64,000 bases of DNA. Source: Trametes villosa. Its lineage: Eukaryota; Basidiomycota; Agaricomycetes; Polyporales; Polyporaceae. A program made the position numbers and the translations under genes. Positions 14,897 to 26,350 of this stretch are shown here, piece by piece (the stretch's first letter is position 1; the number at the start of each line of letters is the position of its first letter). Location of the stretch: contig PUDQ02000057.1 in the NCBI GenBank assembly GCA_002964805.2, positions 620,001 through 684,000 on the forward strand, written 5' to 3'. The notes under the pieces are model-generated. The model saw only the letters and a list, made by a program, of their open reading frames with translations, had not been told where the DNA came from and ran no database searches.

Positions 14897-16964
14897 ATGT
14901 CGGGGACCATGCAGGCGTACGGCCTCCAGTCTGCAGTGCTCTTGGTAGCGAGGTGCGAGCATCTCGATAAATCGGAGCGGGGATACTCGTCTAACATTGC
15001 CTGGGCAAGAGGCATGTTGTATTACGCATGCAGAAGATACCTCCTCCACAACTTGTATCATGATCTACAGGACCTGTCGGCGCGGGTCTCGTCCGACCGG
15101 GGTACGCTCATATTCGATGCGGGAGAGACCGAACTGGAGTCACTACCCACGTCTGCAACTACGCCGAGCACACCAACTGGAAGCGTACGCAAGCGCCCCT
15201 TCCATTCTGCTTTGTCGCGAGCGCTCTTCTCCCTGTGTTTCTCGGAGGCATGCATGCTGTTCTTGCTGCTCGTATGCCAAGCGATAGATATACTACACCC
15301 CAGGTAAGCACAGCATGAGCGCATCTTCCGTGGTTGCATGTATCCGGAACTCAGCCTGTTTGTCTAGGGTCCGGCTGGCACATTGGCAAATCTCGCTGTC
15401 TGTACTACTGGTCTCTATTGTGCTCGTCATCCCGCTATCCTATAGTCTTGTGCTCAGTAATGGTTCAGGTCCCCCCGGTGGTGAGTCTACCAGGCGAGCT
15501 CGACTTTGCGCATGCTGAGTATCTGTAGTATCGCCCACTCGCCAACAGATTCTATCGCCGAGCCTGGGGCTTTACCTGATTCCCAATGTGCTGTTCCTCC
15601 TGGCTCTGTCATACGTCCCGCTACCGGCCGGGATGCCTACGCACACAGTCCTAGCATCGACGCTGTCACGTTTGACCGTAATAGGAACCGTCATCCTTGG
15701 CTTGCTATCCGGGTTTGGTGCGATATACACGGCGTGGGACTTCTTCCCGGTCTTCTCTCGGAATGCCAAGTGCGCATATATCCAGGTCGCACAACGTGCA
15801 ATGTTCCAAGAGCTAATGGATCTTTACACAGGGCACATCCCACGGACGACGAGGTACGCACCGCCGAAGCAGGGTTGCAGCGCATACGAGAGGACCTTGT
15901 CCAACGCCAGAAGGATCTTCGAGCGCTCGAGGCTACGAACGTCAGTGATGTCGACCGTGTAGCGGACCACTCTCTGATACATTTACAGCAACCGAAGAGC
16001 CAGTCTAGTTGGCTGTCCAGGGCGCTTCCGAGCTGGCAAGGGAACAGCGGTTCGTGCGACGCCCTCCTCCTACCGTCCTCTGCTGACCATCGTTACACAG
16101 AGTCGTCCTCTATCGCTCAAGAAATCACTGGATTGCAAGCGCTGGAGTATGAGATGTCTCGGAACGTGGAGGTGCTCAAGCAGCGCCAATCCGATGCGAA
16201 GTTCTCGAGAACATTGGCTGGGCAAGCCTTCAACTGGGGCGGACGGCTCTTCGCGGTGTACTGCATTTACCGCATCCTCGCAGTATGTCTTCGCTCCTCC
16301 TAGATTAGATATCTTACTGATGCACATCATAGTGTCTTCTCAATCTCATCATACCTCGGTCACCGCCTGCCAACCCAGGGGAGTCAAGCACCACCAACGC
16401 GGATATAGTCAGCTTCGTGCTCGCATATCTGCTTTCCTATCTTCCCTTCATCCATCTACCGCAAGGCAAGATTGCCGTCATCTCGCGCCAGATCAGCTTG
16501 GGTTTGGTGGGCGCGATCATCCTCAGCAGCATTCGTCGAGTGTTACGGGGAGTGGCTAGGGTCAGTCTTACCCGCTGCACCTTGAAGCCGTCGGTCTGCT
16601 GACATCGACGGTATTCAGCTTTTGCGGGTCACCAGTAGGTCTCTCGGCGCCTCCCTCATGCTACTCACCCTTGCCCAAGTCATGGTCGGTGTTGGTTTGC
16701 CATTCAAGGCTTGTCAGGGAAGCTGCTGACTCTACTTCACGCATACACTAGGGCATCTACCTCCTGTCGACGCTGATTCAACTCCGTACGGCATTCCCTC
16801 CGCCACCATCTCGCCCTGAAGTCGAACCCGACGTCGGCGTCATCAACCTGTTCGCGACGCTACCCGAGTGGCAATTTTTCGGCTCGCTATTCGACGGGGC
16901 ATTCCTCCTCTCGGCGGCCGTGAGCGCAGCGGTACGGTGGCTCGGCGATCGGGTTTCGGCCTGA
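14897..16964 (+). CDS. Golgi pH regulator (GPHR/GPR89-type) multi-pass membrane protein
   Basis: The key signature is VIGTVILGLLSGFGAIY, the counterpart of the highly conserved LMALLSGFGAV segment of GPHR/GPR89. Further matches in order are RGMLYYACRRYLLH near the N-terminus, AHWQISLSVLLVSIVLVIPL, a charged coiled-coil loop (DDEVRTAEAGLQRIREDLVQ and then ALEYEMSRNVEVLKQRQSDA), KFSRTLAGQAFNWGGRLFAV, ISRQISLGLVGAIILSSIR, LAQVMGIYLLSTL, and the final WQFFGSLFDGAFLLSAAV. About nine membrane helices are expected. Family members are anion channels or regulators of Golgi pH. About nine introns are needed, including 15481-15528 (48 nt). The first intron (about 14953-15009) is in frame, so the start region is the least certain. 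The stop is TGA at 16962-16964. Confidence 0.88.
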
Positions 16965-17607
16965 ATGGGGAGGGGTGTCTTATGCCTACGCGCCGGATTT
17001 TAGGGGTCGTATGGATGACGTTAGGCGAGTCCTTTCAGGCTCGCGCTGCTGTCCATCTGCCACTTTGTGACTGATTACCGACATACACAAGACGCTCTTG
17101 TAATGCTCGCATCTGCGCCGTAATCGATTTCTGTTTCGTACCGGAATTGTAGCAATGCAGCAACAAGCCACCTCGCATCTAGCATGTCAAACCGTTGGTT
17201 TCCTGGCAGACAAACCCGGCAGCGCCCTGCAAATGGCGCATATACCCACATCGAGCATGAGAACGGCTGAGGAGCGTGGTCGCCGAGTCGTTGTCCCATT
17301 CGCGATGGGTGAACTCGAAGTGAGGAACACGCTGAATATCTGAAGTTGATTACCTAGATCATGCGCTGCCGGCTGCTCACGATTCGCTGAAGTCTGGACT
17401 ATACCTGGAGCTGTGTAAATGGTGAATTTATGCGCATCATTGTGTTCCCTAGCATGTACCATTGCTCGATGCTGACTTGCGCATGCAGGATACGCGGTCG
17501 GTTCCCAGGCTCGCCGGCAGCCTCCGAGTGTATTGGTTGGACCCGGCGCCCGTCCGCACTGCTGTGCACGTATCCTCGCCTTTGTATGCCACCCTTCATG
17601 AGCTGAG

Positions 17608-18638
17608 ATGACCGCGCAAGTGGATGACAGCACTCCTTCCTGCGACACGACGGATCGATCCGCCGTGCCCGCCCCCACAGCTTACGACTCCGTACGCTTG
17701 GACCGGCGCGTTCGTGTGCGGAAGGTTGCCCGCCACTGTATGCGGCGCAGTCATACGTCTATCAGCCTCTTCCTCCGCAGTGGCTTACAGCGGAATTCAT
17801 ATCGATAGACCGTTCGAATTTTACGCTGCTCATGGAGCTTGGAGCACCCGAGCGCCCTACCCCCACGTGCCACGCCGTACCGCGAATACTGGCCAGACAG
17901 ATAGTGCTCGCTGCTTGTGCGGAAGCAAGGGCAAGTCAGGTAAATGAGCGTGCAGGTATCTCGTAGCACTTCCTCACGCCGTCCTCAGCAGGTAGTAGTA
18001 GCCTTATGGCAGTTTACGAGGGGCGCGAGCAGCGAACTCACCCGATCGAGGGCGCCAACCCCGCCCGACTGCCACAGCAAACGCCGGCGAGACTCTGCGA
18101 GTTCGTGGTGCACCGTGGTGCGAGGTGGCTCAACCTACCAAATGGGGTTGGTTGGCTCCAAGGATCCCTGAGCAGCAAGAAATCATAACGGTCTATCGAT
18201 ATGAATTTCGCTGTACCAAAACAAGCCTGGTACGGCTTCGGACGTGGGCGGTATTCATCAGCTTGCGTGGCATCCCTTCCGGGTGCATTCTGTCCGCTGC
18301 AGCCGCCTTGGCCGCATGCACATACCGCGCGAACGAGGCCACCCATGCGGTCTTCTCCCGCCCAATTGCACCCCGCGACGCGCCGCGGGGCGACCTTGGC
18401 AGGCGCGATCCTGGGCAGCATCACCAACCGCCGGTGGGGCATTTCTGGGACATTTTTATGTCATGCTTACACTGACGTTCGTTTAGGATTCGAGGGCATC
18501 CGCTCTTTCCGGCGCTGGGTTATGAGGCGGCTTCGCGGGCTCGGAGTCAAGCGGGAGCCGAGAGACTTCGCCGTTCAATTAAACGCACTGCTTCCCGAAG
18601 TACGCGAGCGGGGCAGGCTGCAGCTCGTGGCTCCTTGA
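17608..18638 (+). pseudogene. Possible decayed membrane-protein gene interrupted by a MITE
   Basis: Fragments look coding but sit in shifting frames. They are a Thr/Ser-rich N-terminus from 17608, a hydrophobic stretch after 17690 (GAFVCGRLPATVCGAV), and, beyond the MITE, GIPSGCILSAAAALAACTYR followed in another frame by GATLAGAILGSITNRR. The last fragment is joined by a perfect 54-nt intron (GT near 18433, CTGAC branch, TTTAG near 18486) to FEGIRSFRRWVMRRLRGLGV and a stop at 18636-18638. The convincing last intron argues that this was a gene. The frame changes and the mobile insertion argue that it is broken, or that my splicing is wrong. The function is not recognised. Confidence 0.3.
17788..18213. 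mobile_element. 426-bp MITE with terminal inverted repeats and TA target duplication
   Basis: The left end (CAGCGGAATTCATATCGATAG) reappears as its reverse complement at the right end (CTATCGATATGAATTTCGCTG). The mirrored similarity extends inward about 55-65 bases, with a few mismatches. Both ends are flanked by TA (17786-17787 and 18214-18215), the target-site duplication of Tc1/mariner-type insertions. The interior has no transposase frame, so this is a non-autonomous element mobilised in trans. Confidence 0.82.
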
Positions 18639-19707
18639 CGACCGAGCTAGACTCGACATCGACACGAGGCTCACTGCCAGGCGAAGCGAAGACCACGGAC
18701 GGAAGAAGACCAAAAGCGTCCTCCAATTCTCGCTGCATACAGCCAGCCACTCGTCCGTATGGCAGCCTTGCCGTGCGGCTGTTGCAACCGTTGCCTGCGC
18801 TGCAGGCCGCACGCACACTTTCGACCCGCTCACAAGAGAACGTGCCGCTACCATCGGTTCGGTTTGTAGCGCCAGCCTCCGCCTTACGGTATGTTCTTGC
18901 TTCATAACGGGCGTCATATAAAGTTAATCAACCCCCGCAGCTATGCGAGTACCGTGGCTGCACCCCCAATGATGCCAATACACACTCTTTGGTTGCCGAC
19001 GCCTCCTACTGTGAGCAAGATTGAAGGTTTGAGTTACAAGCTGACACCGCGCGGCGCCGCATCGCGGACCTTTGTCAGGGGTATTGCATGGGCCTCGCGA
19101 CTGTTACTAGCTCCGATCAAGCTGTCGGTTACGCGCATACGGCTGCATACGGGTTCTCGGAATATCCACGGGGTTGGAATCGCCAAGTTGTAACCGTTGT
19201 AACATAGCACGTGGCGTCCGGAAAACATACCCGGTCCCTCTCTCTACCTTGTTGCTCGCATCTGCGTGTTAGCATGCCTTGGACAGTGCGTTCTTCTCAT
19301 ATCGACGACAGAGATTCGAGAGTGAAACGAAAGTCTTGTGTTCCTGAACGTGCCTGATTTGTTTGGCGAAACAAGCGACCGGCATAGAATATCGGTGGCG
19401 GAGTTTGTGGCGTCGCGCACACACCTCTTGCCTCCTCCGTCCATGTACCATCCCCCCGGATATCCCTGCCGGCGGTGAATCGTGATCTCGAGCTTTGCGA
19501 CCGATCCGCCTCGTCGTCGCCGTCGTGGTCATATGCCGCAGAGGGTCGTGGGAGCGATAGAAGCCTTCCCTCATCAAGCCTTATACCCGGGCGTCCGCCG
19601 CCCGCAGATCGCCTGCACACCCCCACAGACCCAGCCAATCTCAGGCCTGTCTTCGCCGCCTCGCTAGCCGCTTACCGAATCCTCGAGCTTGACATTGACC
19701 GCACGCC
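18639..19707. other. Intergenic region, no gene seen
   Basis: No recognisable protein or RNA is visible. The last 200 bases are the upstream flank of the G-alpha gene. Confidence 0.4.
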
Positions 19708-22362
19708 ATGGGAGTTGGACGCGCCGTCGACGAGGACCCCCTTTCGCGCCTGCTCGCGCCCCCGCCGAACGAGACACCCGAGGAGCGCGAGCTCCGACTC
19801 AGGCTTGAGGCGGAGGCTCGTCTGAGGAGCGAGCGCATCGATGACCAGCTGAGGGCGGAGAAGGCGGCGCTCAAGAAGAACAAGCCCGTCAAGGTCCTGT
19901 TGCTCGGTCAGAGCGAGAGTGGTGCGTCTTGGGATGCTATTGCGAGGTGGTTCCTCCATTCATCCATGCGTTCTGTCACCAGGGAAGTCCACGACATTGA
20001 AAAGTGAGTGTTTTCAACATTTCGGGTGCACTGTGGTGTTTCCATTCGTCCCGCTCTCCCCCCTATCATTGTCAAGCAGCGGCTCGTGCGTATGCTAATG
20101 GTGGGGCTCCTGTCTACTTTCCTACCGGTGGGCAGAGGACCCCGCCGTTCACAACCGTATTGCAAGTGTCCCCGGTTATCCTAGTACTCAACCTTGGGAG
20201 GCTATGGACCGAAAGCGCTTTCATGTCTCGTTCTGCTCGTTTGCGGCTACCTCTATCCTGAGTACGACTACCCATTATTCAAGATATTCCACCGAGCGCG
20301 GCATATTTGTCGCAGTGGTGCGATATCCTACCTACTCAGATTTTCACTGCGATGTGTTGGTATTTTGTCGCGGAGGGGGGCGTGTGTTGTCATTATTCCA
20401 CCGTCTCCGGACGTTCCGGACTGGAGTGCGGGCCTTCTCCCGTCTCTTGTCACGGATCGTGCTGGAGGGAGGGAAATTGAGCGTACACCCGGTCTCGGGA
20501 TTGCACCTGCCGTTGAGAGCACCCGGACATTCAGCCCAAGGCGATAGGGGGGAAGCGACTGGCTTGACGACTGAATTCTTCTCTGCTTCTCATCGTGATT
20601 GTTTCTCACCAGCAGCGGCTCAAAGCCGGAGCGCATCATGGGAGGTTCCTGAGTCTCTTTGCTTGCGCTTCGTGTTCCAGGATTCTTCTGGGAAAGTCCG
20701 ATCGTGCGCGCACAGTGACATTAGGGAATGAATGGGCTCGGTGCGGCTTGTGACATCACCCCGAACGTGTGCTAATTTCTCTTTCGCAGACTTCCAGCTG
20801 GCGTACTGCCAGGACCAATGGGAGGCCGAGCGTGCGTCATGGCGGATGGTCATCCAGCTGAACCTGGTCCGAGGCATCAACAGCATTCTGGACATGCTCG
20901 CGGAAGAGATGTCAGGAGGTGCCGCTCCAACCATGGTTGATTCGGACGTGAGCGATGACGAGAGCATCCCACCCCCGCGTGCGACCGGCGCACTCCATAT
21001 CGGCGCGAAGCACCGGCTGCTCAAGCTGCGGCTCGCACCGCTGCGTACCGTGCAGCACGACCTGGAGATGCGCATCGGCATTTCTGCTGGCGGCGATATT
21101 CACGACGTGATCAACTCGCCGCCGAGCTCGCCTGTCCTAGGCTCGACAGGGCGCAAGCAGCAGGAGTTCTTCGTGCGGTCTGCGACGAGCTGGAAGCAGC
21201 TACACAACCGTGCACCCAGCGACGCTACGAATGCGAAGTTCCAGGACGCCCAGATCCGCGAGACCGCAGACATCATCGCCGGATGCGCGGAGGACATGAA
21301 GGAGATCTGGAACGACCCTGTCGTCCGCGAGATGCTCGGTCGGAAGGGCGTGCGCATGGAGCTCACTCCTGGATTGTGCGTACTGCGTTTCTTTAGCAGG
21401 TTTGCTGACGCTGACGATACATGTAGCTTCCTGGACGACATTGACAGGATCGCAGTCAGGGAGTACGAGCCGACGGACGATGACGTAGTGCGCGCACGTC
21501 TGCGCACCTTAGGCGTCCAGGAGCACCGGATCAAGTTCAACAAGGGTATGTCCGATGAGAGACGTGGATATATGCGTGCTAAACTGCTTGCTAGGGCCGG
21601 CCGCTGGGTCAGAGTGGTGTTTGTACGATGTTGGAGGGTCACGCACTCAGGTATGTCTTCGTCGTTGACTGTATGCTGGGTGTCGGCTGATTCAGAGCCT
21701 TTTCTTGAAGCGCATCGCGTGGTACCCCTACTTCGACGACTGCGACGCCATCATCTTCCTTGCACCAATCAGCTGTTTCGATGAACGCCTAGCAGAGGAT
21801 CGCCGCATCAACCGCCTCGAGGACAGCTACATGCTATGGAAGGCGGTCGTCTCGTCTAAACTCTTGGCGAAGACGTCAATCATCTTGTTCCTCAACAAGA
21901 GCGACCTGCTCGACAAGAAGCTTCAGGGGGGTGTGCGCATCCGGGACTACGTGCAGAGCTTCGGTGACCGGCCCAACGACCTCGAACATGCCGTCAAATG
22001 TCAGTGGTTTGTTTAGCTCTGCCGTATCGATCTCATGGGCGCATTGCTGGTACAGACTTCCAGCAGCATTTCCGTGATATCTTGCGGAAGCACTCGCCTG
22101 AACCGCGGCCGTTCCGGTCTCACATCACCAATGTCGTGGTACGTCTGGTCCGCTCATCTTCACAACCTCTGGTTCTCACTCGGTGCCTGCAGGATACGCA
22201 GGCCACTGCTGTCACGCTCTCTGTCGGTAAGTCTTGCGGTCTATTTCTCCCCTTTCCTCCCCTATGTGCGCTTCGTTGTCGCGTGCGACATTGACGCATC
22301 GAACATCCACAGTCGAAGAAGGCATCCTCCGGGACCACCTCCAGCGGGCGGATCTCCTCTGA
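19708..22362 (+). CDS. Heterotrimeric G-protein alpha subunit, non-canonical fungal type
   Basis: This is a membrane-associated GTPase that couples receptors to effectors. The start MGVGRAVDEDPL keeps Gly2, the N-myristoylation site. The N-terminal coiled helix leads to the P-loop GQSESGKST, then LKNFQLAY, a long helical-domain insert typical of basidiomycete paralogues (acidic SDVSDDES region), switch I RLRTLGVQEH, switch II LYDVGGSRTQ, the NKSD guanine motif (ILFLNKSDLL), and the C-terminus VEEGILRDHLQRADLL. Two points are odd. Switch II has DVGGS where the GTPase glutamine (DVGGQ) should be. The P-loop Gly-Lys-Ser-Thr is coded by a 21-nt exon (19983-20003), followed by a 786-nt intron (20004-20789). 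The lost glutamine suggests slow or altered GTP hydrolysis (inference). Confidence 0.92.
19983..20003 (+). other. 21-nt micro-exon encoding the G-alpha P-loop
   Basis: The exon reads through the end of Gly, then Lys-Ser-Thr-Thr-Leu-Lys, and one base of the next codon. It joins GQSES-G to NFQLAY exactly as the family requires. It lies between a 61-nt intron and a 786-nt intron. Confidence 0.88.
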
Positions 22363-23380
22363 TCCACGCAGCTGCTTCGCTTTCGTCCGCCAACTCCCAT
22401 CTTGCCTCTCCCTCGTTGCGATTTCCTCGCGTAGTCGCTGTTCCCCGTTTACCCTGTTGGTGGCAGGCGCCCACCTTTCGAGCTTATTCCCGCGAATTGC
22501 GCACCCCCTCCCCTCCCCGTTCACCCCCTCGAATGTGCGCAACGTTGACCCTGCTTGCTCTCCTGCAGTCAAAGACAGCATCTTCGTGAAAAACCTCCGT
22601 GAATCTGATCTGACGTGATCCGGCCCCCGCTCCGTTCCTGCGGCTACTGTACCATAGTCTTGCGGTGAGCTTCTCCCCGCCGCTCTTCTCCCTTATCGCA
22701 ACCGCTCACGAGCCCCGCAGATTTATTCCCTATCTACCCCCCGTGTAGATGTAGTATTCCCCTCCGTTCCGATTCGTATATCCCTCCCTTACTGCGCGTA
22801 CGTATGCTCCACTCTAGTATTGCTAGAACGATGTCGCCATCGACTCCCTAACCCCGCCTACTTCCCCCTTCGCCTTCGTGTTGTATGTATGCTTGTACCG
22901 CGACTGCTGCTTCTTGGCATCATCCGTTCACGGACTCCTGCTGTGTCGTGCCGGTTCCACCATGTTCCGTACGCTAGACGTCTGTATTAATATCTGCGGC
23001 TGCGCGCCGCGCTCTGCACCCGTCTTCCCAGCGGAACCGCGAAGTCGCGAAGCTGACCGCAGTCGTCGGCGCAGCTCGTGCGTAGGTTGGACGGCCCTCC
23101 GAGCTCCTTCGGCCCCGGCACGAGAGCTTCTGGCCGGTCGAAGACATCGGGGAACGCAGACGAAACACCTTCGCTCAACAAGCACCGAATGCGATAGCGG
23201 CGGCGGTACAAATACATAATCGTACAAAGCGCGGAGCCCAGTCCAAAAGACACAACATAGGTATACTACACGACCGCCCCCGTCTCCTACGGGGGATTAA
23301 CGCGGCCTGCGCCGCGGAGAAAACAAGACCGAGAAGAGAGCAGAATAAATAGGGACGAGGTGAGGTCACCCCGCGCTTGC
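22363..23380. other. Convergent intergenic region
   Basis: This stretch lies between the 3' ends of the G-alpha gene (plus) and the bHLH gene (minus). The sequence is C/T-rich on the plus strand. I see no coding or RNA feature. Confidence 0.45.
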
Positions 23381-25340
23381 CTATTCGACTCGCGGCCTCT
23401 TGGACCGGTCGTCGCCGTCCGCGGCCTCCTGCTCGTTTCCGTCCGCGGCGTCGCCCTCGTTTCGGTCACGCTTGCCGTTCTCCTTCGTGCCCGGAACTGT
23501 CGCTGTTACGGGCGCGGGTACCGGGGCCGGCGCGGATGCGGGGGCGGGGGCGCCGGAAGCGGGGGCATGGCCGCGGAGGAGCTCGAGCTCGGACTCGGCG
23601 CGCTGCCGCGCGACGCGCTCCTCCTCCCACATGCGGCGCATCTCCTCGAGCTGCGCCTGGAGGTCGCCCATCGCCTGGTCCATGAGCAATTTCTCGAGCG
23701 TCCACTTCTCGATGTTCCGCGCCTCGTTCTCCTTGAGGTGGTGGATGTACTGTACGGCGCGGCTGAGTATCGCGCCCTTCGCCTTCTCGCCGGAGCCGTT
23801 CGGTACGATCCGACCGAGCTCGTTGATCCCCTCGTTGATGTTCCCGCGCCGTCGGCGTTCGACTTCTTTCTGCAGTTGGGGTAAGCGTCGATGTCGAGGA
23901 ACGAGTGCGAGTACGAGGCACGTACATGGTTGTCCTTACGGATTCGGGCCCACTCGTCGTTGGACATAGTGGAACTTCGGCCGTTCCGACGTCCAGACGA
24001 CTTCCCCGTGGACGTAGGCCTCTCGTTGTCGGGAGAGTCGTCCTCTTGGGGAGAAGGACTATCCTGTGGTGGCCCATCCTGAGACGCGGATGGTGGCCGG
24101 GCCTCAGCAGAAGGCGAGGGTTGTGGTGGGTTGGCCTGCAAGGCAGTCGCGACCGCAGAGAGCTGCCCTAGATTCGGAGGGCCGCGGGGATGGGAGGAGG
24201 GCCCGGGCTCGCCGGGCAGGCCGTTGTGTTGTAGTGGCTGGATACCGTGCGGCGGGAATTGCCCGGGGTGTGCTTGGGGGAGGTGGTGCTGGAAGGCGGT
24301 CTGCGAGAGGTTGGAGAGGGCTTCGGCCGCAGCGGAGTCCTTGAAGTCGCCCTAGTGATAGTAGAGCTGGATGAGCGACATGACAACTCGCTGTATAGAT
24401 CCGGGTGCTAAACAATATCTTGGGTATGTCCCACAAGGATTTGAGCACTTTCGATGAGACCTTTGGTCACCGTGCATCTCTGTTCACCAAGGCTCGTCCC
24501 CGATGTCGAGGTACGGTAAATGGTGGTGAACGAACAAGAATTATGCCAAACTCCAGCAGGCGGCTGTGGGTTCGCGGCGGAGGTCAAGCGAGGTTCAGAA
24601 AGGGGGTGCCCCCCTCAATCTAGCAGGAAGAGTAGAGTGAAGCAATGGCGTTGATAAGAGGACGTCGTGGATTCCGAAGGTAGAACGATTACTGTACCAC
24701 AACGGCTGACGAAGAGTCGCCCGAGGACGTGAGCCCAGGATGGGCCGTAGGTGAAATGTCTCTGATCATCAGCGCATGTGGTCTGGATATTCCAGAGTGC
24801 GGCATGACAGCCTGCGGAGGCGGTTTGTAGCTTAGAGTTGCAACAAACGCCGACGGCAAAGATAGCACGAAGGTCAGGCACCTTATACCTGAGTTTGACA
24901 GGCGATCCAAGATAACCCTCATCCGCAATTTGGCACAGACGTCGCCATAGATGCGGGCGGGGAAGGGTACCGCGCCCGCTTCTCTGGATCGCGGCGTGCG
25001 CGCACGCGCACATCGCGGTCACCACCCCGAACGTGACCGATGCGCTCGATCACGTGGGGGGCGCGCGCGACGCATTTCGGCGCAGCGTGCAGCACGGTCT
25101 ACGTGCGGACATCGCAGCACGATGATGGGGAATGGGGAGACTCACCCTGGTAAACATCTCGGGAATGTGCTTGAGCAGGGCCATAACCTGCTCATTTGGC
25201 ATACCCGGGATCAGGTTCGCGGGGAGGTTGGGCGGCGAGCCGCCCTGACCAGGCTGGGTGCTGGCGGGCTGCTGGACATTGGAGGGCGCGGGCGGGGCGT
25301 GTGTGAGGGCGGGGTCGTGGGCGGGCTGTGCGGATGCCAT
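23381..25340 (-). CDS. Cbf1-like bHLH transcription factor with C-terminal coiled coil
   Basis: This is a nuclear DNA-binding protein. The basic region and first helix read NDEWARIRKDNH-KEVERRRRGNINEGINEL across a 56-nt intron (23925-23870). The loop and second helix follow (VPNGSGEKAKGAILSRAVQYI), then a long coiled coil (EKWTLEKLLMDQAMGDLQAQ to ELELLRG) and an acidic/basic tail ending SKRPRVE. The His/Glu/Arg pattern NHKEVERRRR predicts CACGTG binding, as in yeast Cbf1. The N-terminal part is Pro/Gln-rich (MASAQPAHDPALTHAPPAPS). Exons are 25340-25146, 24351-23926 and 23869-23381; the first intron, 794 nt, is unusually long. An upstream Met at 25391 is an alternative start. Sites with CACGTG lie in its own promoter and first intron. 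Confidence 0.87.
25049..25054. promoter_or_regulatory. CACGTG E-box in intron 1 of the bHLH gene
   Basis: The site reads ATCACGTG, a match to the Cbf1 CDEI consensus RTCACRTG. It lies inside the long first intron of the bHLH gene itself. Confidence 0.4.
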
Positions 25341-25579
25341 GGTCCGGCTAGGTCTGTATCCCGGTTGTGCGGTGGTCGAGGGGTCGAGCAAATAGCGGGA
25401 AAGTGGGGGGTAGTTAAGACCCTACGCCAGTATATATTGTGCTCGTCGTGTAGGACAGCGACCACCGGTGCTTGCTCGCCGTGCAGGGCAGCGAGGGCGG
25501 GGGGACAATTGCGGGGAGAAGTGATCACGGGGGAGGAAACGAGGTCACGTCTTAGTCACGAGGCCGTATATATAGCCTG

Positions 25580-25585
25580 CACGTG
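25580..25585. promoter_or_regulatory. CACGTG E-box upstream of the bHLH gene
   Basis: A perfect palindromic E-box lies about 240 bases upstream of the minus-strand start codon at 25340. It is next to TATATATA at about 25567-25573. Self-regulation is an inference. Confidence 0.4.
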
Positions 25586-26163
25586 AGAAATCCCGGTAAA
25601 CAGCGACAAATAGCCGCCCAAAGCGGGCCACTTCGAGCGCACGGGCCATGTCTCCATGTCTGCTCTCTGCCGCTGTGTCCGTCGTCGACGACGAGCGCGA
25701 CGATGTCCTACAGTTCTCCCTCGTCAACGTCTATTGCACCGCCCGGAGAATCTCTGTCAAGGTACCAATTTTGAAGCATGAATGCGCAGCCCTTGGCGGT
25801 GGCCCCGGTCCCCGGGCCTCGCTAGTTCCGCAGTCGTCGCCTCAGAGCGGAATGGAGCAGAGGGAGAGGATGGAAGCTGCTGGTGAGCGGTCAAGCTCTG
25901 GTTTCTAGTGGCTCACCGCAGGGAAGGCCGCAAGCCGCGAGCCCGCCGACAAAGGCGAGCACTGTGAAGGAGGCCGTTGCATCATCGACCTGCACCTCGT
26001 TCCAACCTCGTGGCTGTTGACTGGAACGTTTCGTAAGAATAGAGCCCGCCTTGCCTCGGATGGCTGCACCGCTCCATCCAGGCTATTCTCATAATCCTTC
26101 TCCCCCAGCGGCTATGATCGCAAGTGACGAACGTCGGACGCTGCTGCGCTTCCGGGGGTCCTG

Positions 26164-26170
26164 TATATAA
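26164..26170 (+). promoter_or_regulatory. TATA-like box of the GH16 gene
   Basis: TATATAA lies about 180 bases before the start codon at 26351, with a C/T-rich leader between, a common arrangement in highly expressed fungal genes. Confidence 0.4.
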
Positions 26171-26350
26171 CCCGGCAAAACACAAATATATCTCTTCCGT
26201 GCTCCCCTGTTCTCTTGCGGCCTGCAGTCAGCCTCCATCCAGCGAGCACCTCGGACTTCCATCCCCCTCCACAGACTTGCTCGACATCTCGCTGCAGATT
26301 TTCCTCATCCCTCCTCAACAGTCTACCGACTTTCGCTGAAGTCTTCGAAG

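Noticed and set aside
20194..20731. Open frames inside the 786-nt G-alpha intron as a nested gene
   Set aside because: No recognisable protein is encoded, and homology requires splicing from 20003 to 20790.
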